Below are positions 33,837 through 43,866 of a stretch of DNA of 64,000 nucleotides, piece by piece. The stretch is from Halomonas sp. S3-1-1 (lineage in GTDB: Bacteria; Pseudomonadota; Gammaproteobacteria; Pseudomonadales; Halomonadaceae): positions 682,001 through 746,000 of the forward strand of contig NZ_JALGBZ010000001.1 in the NCBI RefSeq assembly GCF_023757625.1. The letters are read 5' to 3'. The notes below the pieces were generated by a model. That model saw nothing but the letters and a program-made list of their open reading frames with translations. It searched no databases and was not told the DNA's origin. The position numbers and the translations under genes were made by a program. Every line of letters starts with the position of its first letter. The stretch's first letter is position 1.

Positions 33837-35104
33837 TCATTCTGCTTTTCGCAGCGCTTGGCGTGCTGCTGCTGATCGGCGCGCCGGTGGCAGTGGCGCT
33901 GGCCGGGTCGTCGCTGATCTACCTGCTTGCCGCCGACCGCATTCCGGACATCGTCCTGATCCAGCGTATGGTGGGTGGGGTGGACAGCTTTCCGCTGCTG
34001 GCGGTGCCGTTTTTCATCCTCGCCGGCAACCTGATGAACGTGTGCGGCGTGACCGAGCGTATCTTCAATTTCGCCGATTCCATGGTGGGTTGGATGCGCG
34101 GTGGGCTTGGCCACGTCAATGTGGGCGCCTCGGTCATTTTCGCCGGCATGTCGGGCGCTGCGATCGCCGATGCCGGCGGGCTCGGGGCGGTCGAGATCAA
34201 GGCGATGCGGGAAAAGGGCTATGACGTCGATTTCGCCGTGGGCATCACCGGCGCCTCCTCGACGGTCGGGCCGATCATCCCGCCGTCGCTGCCGCTGGTG
34301 GTATACGGCGTGGTGGCCGGCGCCTCGATCGGCCAGCTGTTCGTTGCCGGTATCGTGCCGGGGCTTCTGATCGCGGGGCTTTTGATGCTGATGGTCGCGG
34401 TGATCTCGCATCGGCGCGGCTACCCGGTCGGTGAGCGCTTCTCGATTCGGCGGCTGGTCTCGAGCTTCATTCACGCGGCGCTGTCGCTGCTGATTCCAGT
34501 GATCATCGTGGGCGGTATCGTGCTGGGCATCTTCACGCCCACCGAAAGCGCAATTGCTGCGGTGGCCTACGTGCTGGTGCTGGCCACGCTCGTTTACCGC
34601 AGCGCCGGCTGGCGCCAGATCATCACCGTTTTCCGGGAAACCATCGAAATGACGTCGGTGGTGCTATTGATCGTCGCGGCGTCCTCGATATTCGCCTGGA
34701 TCCTCACTCGTGAAGGCGTGCCGACGGCCTTTGCCGGGGCCGTCATGGCGGTGGCCGACAACCCGATTTTGATTCTGATTCTGATCAATCTGATTTTGCT
34801 GGTGGTTGGCTGCTTCATGGAGACCGTGGCGGCGATCACGATCCTGACGCCGGTGCTCTTGCCGCTGGCCGTGCAGGCCGGTGTCGACCCTGTGCAGTTC
34901 GGTATCATCATGGTGCTCAATTTAATGATCGGGCTTTTGACGCCGCCGGTGGGGCTGGTGCTGTTAGTACTGGCGCGGGTGGCAGATATCTCGTTTCCCC
35001 GCGCTGTGCGGGCCACCGTGCCGTTCATCGCCGCTCTGCTGGTATCGCTGGTGCTGATCACCTTCATTCCGGCGCTCACGCTCTGGCTGCCAAGCCTCAT
35101 CTAA
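33833..35104 (+). CDS. TRAP transporter large permease (DctM family)
   Basis: 423 residues from the ATG at 33833, which overlaps the DctQ stop as ATGA. About 12 membrane helices. DctM signatures: FPLLAVPFFILAGNLMNVCGV, GASVIFAGMSGAAIADAGGLG, GITGASSTVGPIIPPSLPLVVYG and GLLTPPVGLVLLV. Together with DctQ it imports the bound acid using the sodium gradient, as known for the family and fitting for a halophile. Confidence 0.93.
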   Translation: MIILLFAALGVLLLIGAPVAVALAGSSLIYLLAADRIPDIVLIQRMVGGVDSFPLLAVPFFILAGNLMNVCGVTERIFNFADSMVGWMRGGLGHVNVGASVIFAGMSGAAIADAGGLGAVEIKAMREKGYDVDFAVGITGASSTVGPIIPPSLPLVVYGVVAGASIGQLFVAGIVPGLLIAGLLMLMVAVISHRRGYPVGERFSIRRLVSSFIHAALSLLIPVIIVGGIVLGIFTPTESAIAAVAYVLVLATLVYRSAGWRQIITVFRETIEMTSVVLLIVAASSIFAWILTREGVPTAFAGAVMAVADNPILILILINLILLVVGCFMETVAAITILTPVLLPLAVQAGVDPVQFGIIMVLNLMIGLLTPPVGLVLLVLARVADISFPRAVRATVPFIAALLVSLVLITFIPALTLWLPSLI

Positions 35105-35118
35105 TTCGGAGTTTTCGC

Positions 35119-36333
35119 ATGACTTCATCTCTCCATGGCGCCCGAAGCAGCGCTACTATCAATGGCGCCCGAAGCAGCGCCACCACCGTGTCGGATGCGC
35201 GGATCGAGTCGATCGATATGGTGCCCATCGCAAGCTTCCTGCCGGCCGACGGCGGCTACGGCAGCGCGCGTGAAATCGGCCACGCGCGTATGGCAACGCT
35301 GGTCTTCGTACGCTTCGCCTCGGGCATTGTGGGCATCGGCGAGTGCTACGGGCCGCCGAAAACCACGCTTGCCTACCTAGATATTCTGCGCGAGGCCTAC
35401 GTCGGCCAGAGTGCCTTCGATCACCGGGTGATCTGGCGGCGCATGACCAACGTGCTTTATCACGTGCGCGCCCAGAGCCAGCTCGCCGCGGCGGTCAGCG
35501 GGCTGGATATCGCGCTGCACGACGGGATCGGCCAACTGCTGGGGCTGCCGATCTACCGCCTGCTCGGCGGCGAAGAGCAGGCATCGGTCCAGGTCTACGC
35601 CTCCGGCGGCTACTTCCACGAACCTAAAGCGCTCCCGCTGGAAGCGCAGCTCGAACGCGTGGCCGGTAAGTTTGAGGGTTACAAGATCAAGATCGGCCGC
35701 GGCATCAAAAGTGATGTCGAGCGCATGAGCACCGCGCGACGCATCCTGGGCGATGACGTGGCCATCATGGCGGACATCAACGGCGCCTACACCGCGGATA
35801 TCGCGCTGGAAGCCATGGAGGCGCTCGCGCCGTATCGCCCCTACTGGATCGAAGAGCCCGTTGCGCCGGAAGATCTGCCCGGGTTCCGGCGGCTGGCCTC
35901 GCGCCGGTCGGGGCGCATCGCGGCGGGGGAGGCCTCGGTCAACGCGGTGGAGTTTCGCGAGCTGGCGGCGACCGGCGGGGTCGATGTGCTGATGCCGGAT
36001 CTCAACCTGTGCGGTGGCTTCGTCGAGGCGCTACGTATCGCCGACATGGCGCAGTTGAACGGTCTGAGGGTATCGCCTCACGTATGGGGGAGTGCGGTGG
36101 GCATCGTGGCCGCCGCGCACTACGCCGCCGCGCTTGCGCCGCACCCGCACCCGGCACGCGATCACACCCCGACCTGGGTCGAGTTCGACGTCTCCGCCGA
36201 CAACCCGCTACGCGAGGCGCTCTTGAGTGAACCGCCATGCCTGGATCACGGCCAGTTGGCGCTGCCGAAAGGGCCGGGGCTGGGGATCGACATCGACCGC
36301 GAGCGACTCGCCGCGCTCACCATCGACGTGTAG
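35119..36333 (+). CDS. Mandelate racemase/muconate lactonizing enzyme family protein with duplicated N-terminus
   Basis: 404 residues. Enolase superfamily: an N-terminal capping domain (from about residue 29), then the barrel with YKIKIGRGIKSD (K-x-K base), MADINGAYT and WIEEPV (metal ligands), AAGEAS, PDLNLCGG and SPHVWGSAVG (the His of the His-Asp pair). This set is typical of the acid-sugar dehydratase/racemase branch. The first 28 residues are an extra leader made of two HGARSSAT-type units, from a 27-bp tandem duplication. Fifth in the regulator-TRAP locus, so it likely acts on the imported acid; substrate unknown. Ribosome site CGGAG upstream. Confidence 0.88.
   Translation: MTSSLHGARSSATINGARSSATTVSDARIESIDMVPIASFLPADGGYGSAREIGHARMATLVFVRFASGIVGIGECYGPPKTTLAYLDILREAYVGQSAFDHRVIWRRMTNVLYHVRAQSQLAAAVSGLDIALHDGIGQLLGLPIYRLLGGEEQASVQVYASGGYFHEPKALPLEAQLERVAGKFEGYKIKIGRGIKSDVERMSTARRILGDDVAIMADINGAYTADIALEAMEALAPYRPYWIEEPVAPEDLPGFRRLASRRSGRIAAGEASVNAVEFRELAATGGVDVLMPDLNLCGGFVEALRIADMAQLNGLRVSPHVWGSAVGIVAAAHYAAALAPHPHPARDHTPTWVEFDVSADNPLREALLSEPPCLDHGQLALPKGPGLGIDIDRERLAALTIDV
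35135..35180 (+). repeat. 27-bp tandem duplication at the start of the enolase-superfamily gene
   Basis: ATGGCGCCCGAAGCAGCGC occurs at 35135-35153 and 35162-35180, period 27 bp (nine codons, in frame). It encodes two HGARSSATI/NGARSSATT units ahead of the normal start of the fold. Confidence 0.9.
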
Positions 36334-36346
36334 GAAAACTGGAAAG

Positions 36347-36384
36347 AAAAAGGGGCGCTGACCGTCTGGCCAGCGCCCCTTTTT
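36347..36384. terminator. Bidirectional terminator between convergent genes
   Basis: AAAAAGGGGCGCTG (36347-36360) pairs perfectly with CAGCGCCCCTTTTT (36371-36384) around a 10-base loop. The A/T ends provide T runs on both strands, so it can stop the enolase-family gene and the opposing dehydrogenase gene. Confidence 0.9.
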
Positions 36385-36464
36385 CGTCAACGTATCGTTT
36401 TACAGCACCGTTCTAACGAACCGTTCTGGTAACACCATTGTGATCGAACGGCCCGGTAGCGACG

Positions 36465-37925
36465 TTACTCCTCGGCGGTTGGTTGCTCGTCGCCAGTGTC
36501 GGTGTCGTCATTGTCAGTATCGCCATTATCGATGTCGTCGGTATCGCTGGAGGCCGGCTCGCTTGCGCTGGACGTCTCGTTGGCCTCGGTGTTTTCCGCG
36601 TCGTTGCTGGCGGCGGTCACGACCGGGTTGTCCGGGGCGATGCGCCATACCACGTTGGTCAGGTCGTCGGCGACGATTACCGCGCCGTCCGGGGCGACGG
36701 TGACGCCGACCGGGCGGCCGCGAGCGTTGCCGTCCTCGGTCAAAAAGCCGCTGACGAAATCGATCGGATCACCGGCGGGCTGGTCGTTCTCGAACGGAAT
36801 GAAGACCACCTTGTAGCCGGCTGGGTCGGCGCGGTTCCAACTGCCGTGCTCGCCAACGAACACGCCGTCGGCGTACTCATCGCCCACCTCAGGGATGGAG
36901 AACGCCACGCCCAGCGGCGCCACGTGGGAGCTTAAGCTGTAATCCGGAGCGATCGCGGCATCGACCTTTGCCTGATTCTGGGGCTGAACGCGCGGGTCGA
37001 CGTTCTGGCCCCAGTAGCTGTAGGGCCAGCCGTAGAAGCCGCCTTCCTGCACCGTGGTGAGATAGTCCGGTACCAGGTTCGGGCCCAGCTCGTCGCGCTC
37101 GTTGACCACCGCCCAGAGCTGATCGGTGCCGGGCTGGATGGCGAAGTCGGTGGGGTTTCGAAGGCCGGTGGCGTAGGGGCGGTGAGCGCCGGTCTCGGCA
37201 TCGATTTCCCACACCTCGGCACGATTGACCTCGGCGTCCATGCCGCGCTCGGTGATGTTGCTGTTCGAACCGATGCCGACGTACAGGTACTGGCCGTCGG
37301 CGCTGGCGACCATCGCCTTGGTCCAGTGGTGATTGATCTCGGCGGGAAGCTGCGCGATCACTTCCGGCGCGCCGCTGGCCTGGGTTTGGCCCTCTTCGTA
37401 GTCAAAGCGTACCAGCGCGTCCTGATTGGCCACGAACAGGTCATTGTCGATCAGCGCCAGGCCGTAAGGGGCGTTCAGGTCCTCGGCGAAAACGGACTGC
37501 TCATAGGTACCGTCGCCATTGGGGCGCAAAAGCGTCAGACGATCGCCGCTTTCGACCGAGGTGTTGCCCTTGCTTTTGATCACCCCGGCGATGAAATCCT
37601 TGGGCTTGAGCTGCGGCGCGTTTCCGCCGCTGCCTTCGGCCACCAGTATATCGCCACCCGGCAGCACGATGGTCTGGCGCGGCACCAGAAGATCGGTGCC
37701 GATGGCGGAGATCGTATAGCCTTCAGGCACGGTGGGGAGTTGATTGCCCCACTCGGCGGGCTCCGGCACGGTCATGCTCGGTAACAGGCCGCGCTCGGGC
37801 TCCGGCAGCGTTGGGTTGGGGCCGTAAGGCTGCTCGACATCGGCGGCATTGACGCCAGTGGCGACCAGCAGGGCGGAAAGAGGCGCCAGATAGCGGGCGC
37901 GAGGCTTAAGGCGAAAGGCATTCAT
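36465..37925 (-). CDS. Sorbosone dehydrogenase-like (PQQ-type beta-propeller) secreted protein with Asp-rich tail
   Basis: 486 residues. Signal peptide of about 27 residues (ending GVNA|AD). The body is a six-bladed propeller of the sGDH/sorbosone dehydrogenase group: VPEGYTISAIGTDLLVPRQTIVLPGGDILVAEG, NAPYGLALIDNDLFVAN, ATGLRNPTDFAIQPGTDQLWAVVNERDELG, GGFYGWPYSYWGQN, FVGEHGSWNRADPAGYKVVFIPF, ARGRPVGVTVAPDGAVIVADD. It would oxidise a sugar-type substrate in the periplasm with PQQ. The last ~45 residues are low-complexity, rich in Asp, Glu, Ser and Thr. Overlaps the upstream DUF2231 gene by 4 bp. Confidence 0.87.
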   Translation of the reverse strand: MNAFRLKPRARYLAPLSALLVATGVNAADVEQPYGPNPTLPEPERGLLPSMTVPEPAEWGNQLPTVPEGYTISAIGTDLLVPRQTIVLPGGDILVAEGSGGNAPQLKPKDFIAGVIKSKGNTSVESGDRLTLLRPNGDGTYEQSVFAEDLNAPYGLALIDNDLFVANQDALVRFDYEEGQTQASGAPEVIAQLPAEINHHWTKAMVASADGQYLYVGIGSNSNITERGMDAEVNRAEVWEIDAETGAHRPYATGLRNPTDFAIQPGTDQLWAVVNERDELGPNLVPDYLTTVQEGGFYGWPYSYWGQNVDPRVQPQNQAKVDAAIAPDYSLSSHVAPLGVAFSIPEVGDEYADGVFVGEHGSWNRADPAGYKVVFIPFENDQPAGDPIDFVSGFLTEDGNARGRPVGVTVAPDGAVIVADDLTNVVWRIAPDNPVVTAASNDAENTEANETSSASEPASSDTDDIDNGDTDNDDTDTGDEQPTAEE

Positions 37926-38353
37926 GAGGCGACTCCGGCGGCGCGCGTGCGGGTAAATCCGAGAAAAAGAGCGACCAGGGTCAGTACGACCACGACGATC
38001 GAGAGCATCAGGCCGGCGGGCATCATCGCCCAGGCGTCTTTAGCGTGAACCAGCGCGTTGATGAAGCCGAGCACCCAGCTCACCACCAGCACCGCCAGAT
38101 ACACAAGCGACAGCCCCTTGCCCCGCTCGGCGCGAAAAACGCCGATCAGCGCGGCGAGAATCGCGAAACCGTTGAAGACCAGCCCCCCGGCGATCATCCA
38201 GGACGCGAACGTGCCCCACTGGATGTGATAGCTGGTGAAATAGGCGTAGTCGCTCAGGGCGGCGCCGAGAAAAAGCGGGAGCATGCCCGCCAACAAAACG
38301 GCGTGAAGCGGATGAATGCCGCTATAAGCCCTGGGGTGTGCAGTCGTCTGCAT
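37922..38353 (-). CDS. DUF2231 membrane protein
   Basis: 143 residues with four membrane helices. IHPLHAVLLAGMLPLFLGAALSDYAYF has the conserved His of DUF2231, followed by QWGTFASWMIAGGLVFN. DUF2231 proteins often sit beside sorbosone-dehydrogenase-like genes, and here the stop overlaps that gene's start (ATGA). A heme- or quinone-linked electron-transfer role has been suggested for the family but is not proven. First gene of the two-gene unit; GGAGGAAC is its ribosome site (reverse strand). Confidence 0.82.
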   Translation of the reverse strand: MQTTAHPRAYSGIHPLHAVLLAGMLPLFLGAALSDYAYFTSYHIQWGTFASWMIAGGLVFNGFAILAALIGVFRAERGKGLSLVYLAVLVVSWVLGFINALVHAKDAWAMMPAGLMLSIVVVVLTLVALFLGFTRTRAAGVAS

Positions 38354-38827
38354 GGTGTTCCTCCTTGATGAATGACCCGGTGCGGTGCGCCGGACAGGTC
38401 TGCTCTACGGCAGGCTTTCATGGGCCCGTGTAATGACCGCCTGCTTGAGTATAGAAGACGTTGTGCCAGGGCAGACAACATTCCTTCCACACTCGGAGAT
38501 GAGTGCATGAAAGAAGAGCGCATTCACGTGATCCGATGCCGCGCTGTTCGTTAATTGACACGACGAAAGTTTTTTGCTTTCGCGTAACTTGTTATTTACT
38601 AGCGGTAATTGATTGCTCAACTAATGTCTAATGAGGCGTTAATTCTAATCGAATCAGTGGCTTTTGGATGGTTTCCAGGTTTTTTCGGAATTTTATATTG
38701 TTTTTTATTATCGCCCCGATAGGATGCCGAAAAAGAAAACGATATTTTCGAAAAAGAACACGTGCGCCTGCTTGTACCTCTAAGTAGGGCAGGCGCACGA
38801 GCCGATAAACGCACCGGTTGGAACGCC
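38354..38827. other. 474-bp promoter region between DUF2231 and glpF
   Basis: No gene is supported; a 71-codon minus-strand frame at 38405-38620 has no family features. The part 38560-38760 is strongly AT-rich. A consensus -35 box TTGACA is at 38555-38560 without a good -10 at the right distance. A small hairpin CGAAAG/CTTTCG spans 38564-38582, and a long hairpin lies at 38761-38799 (separate entry). Confidence 0.4.
38761..38799 (+). promoter_or_regulatory. Leader hairpin upstream of glpF
   Basis: CGTGCGCCTGC (38761-38771) pairs perfectly with GCAGGCGCACG (38789-38799); inside, CCT (38777-38779) can pair with AGG (38786-38788). The hairpin ends 28 bp before the glpF ATG. It has no T run, so it is not a plain terminator; an RNA control element or protein site is possible. 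Confidence 0.5.
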
Positions 38828-39550
38828 ATGCTTGGAACCATTTTTTTTCATGAAATCGCCGGAACGGCCATATTGACGCTGCTGGGCTGCGGGGTAGTGG
38901 CGAACGTGCTGTTAAACGGCACCAATGGCAAGGGAAGCGATGGTATCGTTATCTTTTTTGGCTGGGGTTTGGCCGTGTTTTGCGCGGTGTACGTCGCCTT
39001 CGATACCGGCGCGCACATCAACCCGGCGGTGACGCTGGCGCTCTTGGTGGGTCCGGCCAGCGAGTACGCGCCGAATATTCCGATCACCGCCGCCACCACG
39101 CTTGCCTACTTTAGCGCCGAGTTCATCGGCGCGTTCATCGGCGCGGTGGTGTGCTATCTGGCTTATAAAAAGCACTACGACGCTACCGACCAGGCGCCTG
39201 CGATTCTCGCCACGTTTTCGACCGGGCCGTCCATTGCCGCTTATGGGTGGAACCTGGTGACCGAGATTATCGGTACCTTCGTGCTGATCTTTGTCATTAT
39301 CATGTTCGGTAACACGCCCTCCGGGCTTGGCCCGCTGGCGGTGGCACTGTTGGTGGTATCGATCGGCGCGTCATTGGGTGGGCCCACCGGCTACGCGATC
39401 AACCCCGCCCGCGATTTGGGCCCGCGTATTGCCCACGCGCTACTACCCATCAAGCACAAACAGGGCAGCAACTGGGCCTACGCTTGGGTGCCCATCGCAG
39501 GGCCCCTGATTGGCAGCACGCTTGCCGGGCTTGCCGCCCACGTCTACTAG
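38828..39550 (+). CDS. glpF: Glycerol facilitator GlpF (aquaglyceroporin)
   Basis: 240 residues from the ATG at 38828, chosen because MLGTIFFHEIAGTAILTLLG matches the family start; upstream in-frame codons fall in the hairpin. Six membrane helices and two half-helices with the NPA boxes HINPAVTLA and INPARDLGPR. The Asp after the second NPAR marks the glycerol-conducting branch. It passes glycerol and small polyols through the inner membrane. Followed after 54 bp by glpK, which traps the glycerol as glycerol 3-phosphate. No glpR or glpD in the window. Confidence 0.93.
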   Translation: MLGTIFFHEIAGTAILTLLGCGVVANVLLNGTNGKGSDGIVIFFGWGLAVFCAVYVAFDTGAHINPAVTLALLVGPASEYAPNIPITAATTLAYFSAEFIGAFIGAVVCYLAYKKHYDATDQAPAILATFSTGPSIAAYGWNLVTEIIGTFVLIFVIIMFGNTPSGLGPLAVALLVVSIGASLGGPTGYAINPARDLGPRIAHALLPIKHKQGSNWAYAWVPIAGPLIGSTLAGLAAHVY

Positions 39551-41110
<1,560 letters not shown>

Positions 41111-41126
41111 TCTATCGCAATAGCGC

Positions 41127-41157
41127 AAAAGCCTCTGGTTCACCCGGAGGCTTTTTT
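41127..41157 (+). terminator. Intrinsic terminator of glpFK
   Basis: GCCTCTGG (41131-41138) pairs with CCGGAGGC (41144-41151), one G-T wobble, loop TTCAC, flanked by four A and a run of six T (41152-41157). Confidence 0.88.
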
Positions 41158-41222
41158 CGTAGGGGGCGGGCCTGTGTCAGAGCGCCCTTGGCGTAGTATC
41201 CTGACAAGCGCCGAAAGCTTAG

Positions 41223-41978
41223 ATGAGACACCCCATGACGAGAGCCGAGCTTTACCGCCAGCTGGCGCCGGAAGCCCGCAGACAGCGAGGGCTTTCCGGC
41301 GTCAATCGGGTAATCTGCGGGCTGATCATTCTGGCGTCATTGACGGCCATTCTCGAAACCGAACCGACGCTTCGTGAGCCGGCGGCGGCGCTTTTTACTA
41401 CGCTCGAGGCGCTGTTCGTCGTTCTTTTCTCTATCGAGTATCTGATTCGCCTGTACGCGGTGGGGGAGGATGCGCGCTATCGCGGCGTGACGGGGCGGCT
41501 TCGCTATATGGTGACGTTCTGGGCGCTGCTGGATCTGGTCGCGATTCTGCCGTTTTTCATTGGCTTCGTGCATCAGGACAACGCTTTTTTGCTGCGCCTT
41601 TTGCGCCTGGCGCGCATCCTACGGCTGGCGCGATTGGGGCGCTTTAGTCGCGCCTGGTCGTCGCTTTCCTGCGCGCTAAAAACGCGCGCCTATGAGCTCT
41701 GGCTAAGCGCAGGTGTGGCAGGGCTGTTGCTTTTGTTCTCGTCGGCCTGTCTTTACGTGGTGGAAGCCGACGTGCAGCCGGAGGCCTTCGGCAGCGTTCC
41801 TCGGGCGCTTTGGTGGAGCATCGCCACGCTGACCACGGTCGGCTACGGCGACGTCACCCCGATCACGCCACTTGGCAAGATCTTTGCCGGGCTGACCGCC
41901 GTGTCGGGCATCGGCCTCATCGCCATGCCCACGGGCATTCTGGCCGCGGCATTCAGCGAGGCGTTCAGGAAAAAGTAG
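41223..41978 (+). CDS. Kv-type voltage-gated potassium channel
   Basis: 251 residues, six membrane helices. S4 is an Arg ladder, LRLLRLARILRLARLGR (about 124-140), the voltage sensor. The pore loop has the K+ selectivity filter TTVGYGD (204-210), followed by S6 (GLTAVSGIGLIAMPTGILAAAF). No C-terminal cytosolic domain is present, so gating by ligand is unlikely. It would let K+ move in response to membrane potential, relevant to osmotic balance in a halophile. Monocistronic, no obvious partner. Confidence 0.92.
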   Translation: MRHPMTRAELYRQLAPEARRQRGLSGVNRVICGLIILASLTAILETEPTLREPAAALFTTLEALFVVLFSIEYLIRLYAVGEDARYRGVTGRLRYMVTFWALLDLVAILPFFIGFVHQDNAFLLRLLRLARILRLARLGRFSRAWSSLSCALKTRAYELWLSAGVAGLLLLFSSACLYVVEADVQPEAFGSVPRALWWSIATLTTVGYGDVTPITPLGKIFAGLTAVSGIGLIAMPTGILAAAFSEAFRKK

Positions 41979-42168
41979 CGCTCGTCCCGCGCCTTGTAAC
42001 GTCTGTCGCTATCGTCTTTCGCCCGCTGCTATCCAGGGGACGTCTGGTTCGCCCCTTTCCATTTGATGGATCGCCATAATTAGCTAACACTTATTCGTGT
42101 TCGCCATTTCAATCTGGCCGGTAGGGCCACCCCGCTTTGGGGCTCGTATTTACAAGGATCACGTCGTC

Positions 42169-43824
42169 ATGTTCAAAGCTCGCGGATTGACGCGCATTGC
42201 GCCGCGTAATATCGCCTTGGCCGTGTGCCTTACGCTGCTGGTGGTATCGCTGGTGGGCGTTTGGTATTCGTTGGCGTGGCTCATCGGGGTGGTTGTGTTC
42301 GGCGCGCTGACGGCGCTGGGGATTCATGACCGGGTGCAAAAGCGGCGCACGGTGAGCCGCAACTACCCGATCCTTGCCCACTTTCGCTATTTCCTGGAGT
42401 CCATCGGCCCGGAGATCCGCCAGTATTTCATCCAGTCGGATTTGGATGAACGCCCGTTCTCCCGCGAGCAGCGGGCGATGGTGTACCAGCGCTCCAAAAA
42501 CGAAGGCGATAAAAAGCCCTTTGGCTCGCTGCTGCAGATGTATCACTCCGGGCACGAGTGGATCAATCACTCGGTGTTGCCGAGCAAGGTCGAAGAGAGC
42601 GATTTCCGCGTTCGGGTCGGCGGCAAGCGGTGTACCCAGCCCTATCGCGCCAGCGTGTTGAACATCTCCGCCATGAGCTTTGGCTCGCTTTCCGGCCACG
42701 CCATCGAGGCGCTGAACGCCGGAGCGGCGAAGGGCGGTTTCTATCACGATACCGGCGAGGGCTCGATTTCCCGCTATCACCGCATGCACGGCGGCGACCT
42801 GGTGTGGGAGATCGCCTCGGGCTACTTCGGCTGTCGCCATGACGACGGCACCTTCAACGAAGAGCGCTTTGCCGAGAACGCCAGTATCGATCAGGTCAAG
42901 ATGATCGAGATCAAGCTCTCCCAGGGCGCGAAGCCCGGCCACGGCGGTATTCTGCCGGCGGCCAAGGTGACCAAGGAGATCGCCGAGGCGCGCGAAGTGC
43001 CGATGGGCCAGGACGTGGTATCGCCCGCCGCTCACTCCGCGTTCTCGACGCCCATGGAGCTGATGGACTTTATCGGCCGGCTGCGGACGCTCTCAGGCGG
43101 CAAGCCCGTTGGCTTCAAGCTGGCGATTGGCCACCCCTGGGAGTGGTTCGCGATCGTCAAGGCGATGCTCGAATCCGGTGAGCGCCCGGACTTCATCGTC
43201 GTCGACGGCGGCGAAGGCGGCACGGGAGCGGCACCGCTGGAGCTGATCAACCACATGGGCGTGCCGCTGACCGAAGCGCTCATGCTGGTACACAACAGCC
43301 TGGTGGGGGCGGGGCTTCGTGACGAGATTCGTGTCGGCGCGGCGGGCAAGGTGATGTCCGGCTTCAACATCGCCCGCACCCTGGCCCTGGGCGCCGACTG
43401 GTGCAACTCGGCCCGTGGGTTCATGTTTTCATTGGGCTGCATTCAGGCGCTCAACTGCCACTCGGACAAGTGCCCGAGCGGCGTGGCGACCCAGGACCCC
43501 CGGCGCAGCCGCCACCTGGATGTCGCCGACAAGACCGAGCGGGTCTACAACTTCCACAAGAACACTTTAAAAGCGCTGGCGGAAATGCTGGGCGCCGCGG
43601 GGCTTCACCATCCGAGCGAGCTCGGCCCGCATCACATCATCCGCCGGGTATCGGACAACGAGATTCAGTCTTACGACCAGCTGTTCACGTTCTTGAAACC
43701 CAATGAGCTGCTCGAATCGACCTGCGAGCACACGGTGTTCAAGAAGTACTGGGAGGATGCGCGCTCCGACTCGTTTATGCCCCCCAACGTGAGCGAGCGA
43801 CTGCCGGCGATTCACCTGGAGTGA
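42169..43824 (+). CDS. Membrane-anchored FMN-binding glutamate synthase-like protein
   Basis: 551 residues from the ATG at 42169; the longer frame to 42097 adds an unlikely leader. Two N-terminal membrane helices (about 14-60), then a GltB FMN-binding barrel (about 130-500). Seen: SFGSLSGHAIEALNAGA, KPGHGGILPAAKVT, GFKLAIGHPWEW, VVDGGEGGTGAAPLE, GAAGKVMSGFNIARTLALGADWCNSARG, and CIQALNCHSDKCPSG, the 3Fe-4S cysteines. There is no amidotransferase domain, so it cannot take ammonia from glutamine by itself. Its true reaction is not established. Monocistronic. Confidence 0.88.
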   Translation: MFKARGLTRIAPRNIALAVCLTLLVVSLVGVWYSLAWLIGVVVFGALTALGIHDRVQKRRTVSRNYPILAHFRYFLESIGPEIRQYFIQSDLDERPFSREQRAMVYQRSKNEGDKKPFGSLLQMYHSGHEWINHSVLPSKVEESDFRVRVGGKRCTQPYRASVLNISAMSFGSLSGHAIEALNAGAAKGGFYHDTGEGSISRYHRMHGGDLVWEIASGYFGCRHDDGTFNEERFAENASIDQVKMIEIKLSQGAKPGHGGILPAAKVTKEIAEAREVPMGQDVVSPAAHSAFSTPMELMDFIGRLRTLSGGKPVGFKLAIGHPWEWFAIVKAMLESGERPDFIVVDGGEGGTGAAPLELINHMGVPLTEALMLVHNSLVGAGLRDEIRVGAAGKVMSGFNIARTLALGADWCNSARGFMFSLGCIQALNCHSDKCPSGVATQDPRRSRHLDVADKTERVYNFHKNTLKALAEMLGAAGLHHPSELGPHHIIRRVSDNEIQSYDQLFTFLKPNELLESTCEHTVFKKYWEDARSDSFMPPNVSERLPAIHLE

Positions 43825-43866
43825 GTGACGCCAGCCTGATGAGCGAAGTGGTTGGCGAGAAAAACG

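Noticed and set aside
38405..38620. 71-codon minus-strand frame before the DUF2231 gene
   Set aside because: No family features, poor start context and it lies in a promoter-like AT-rich region.
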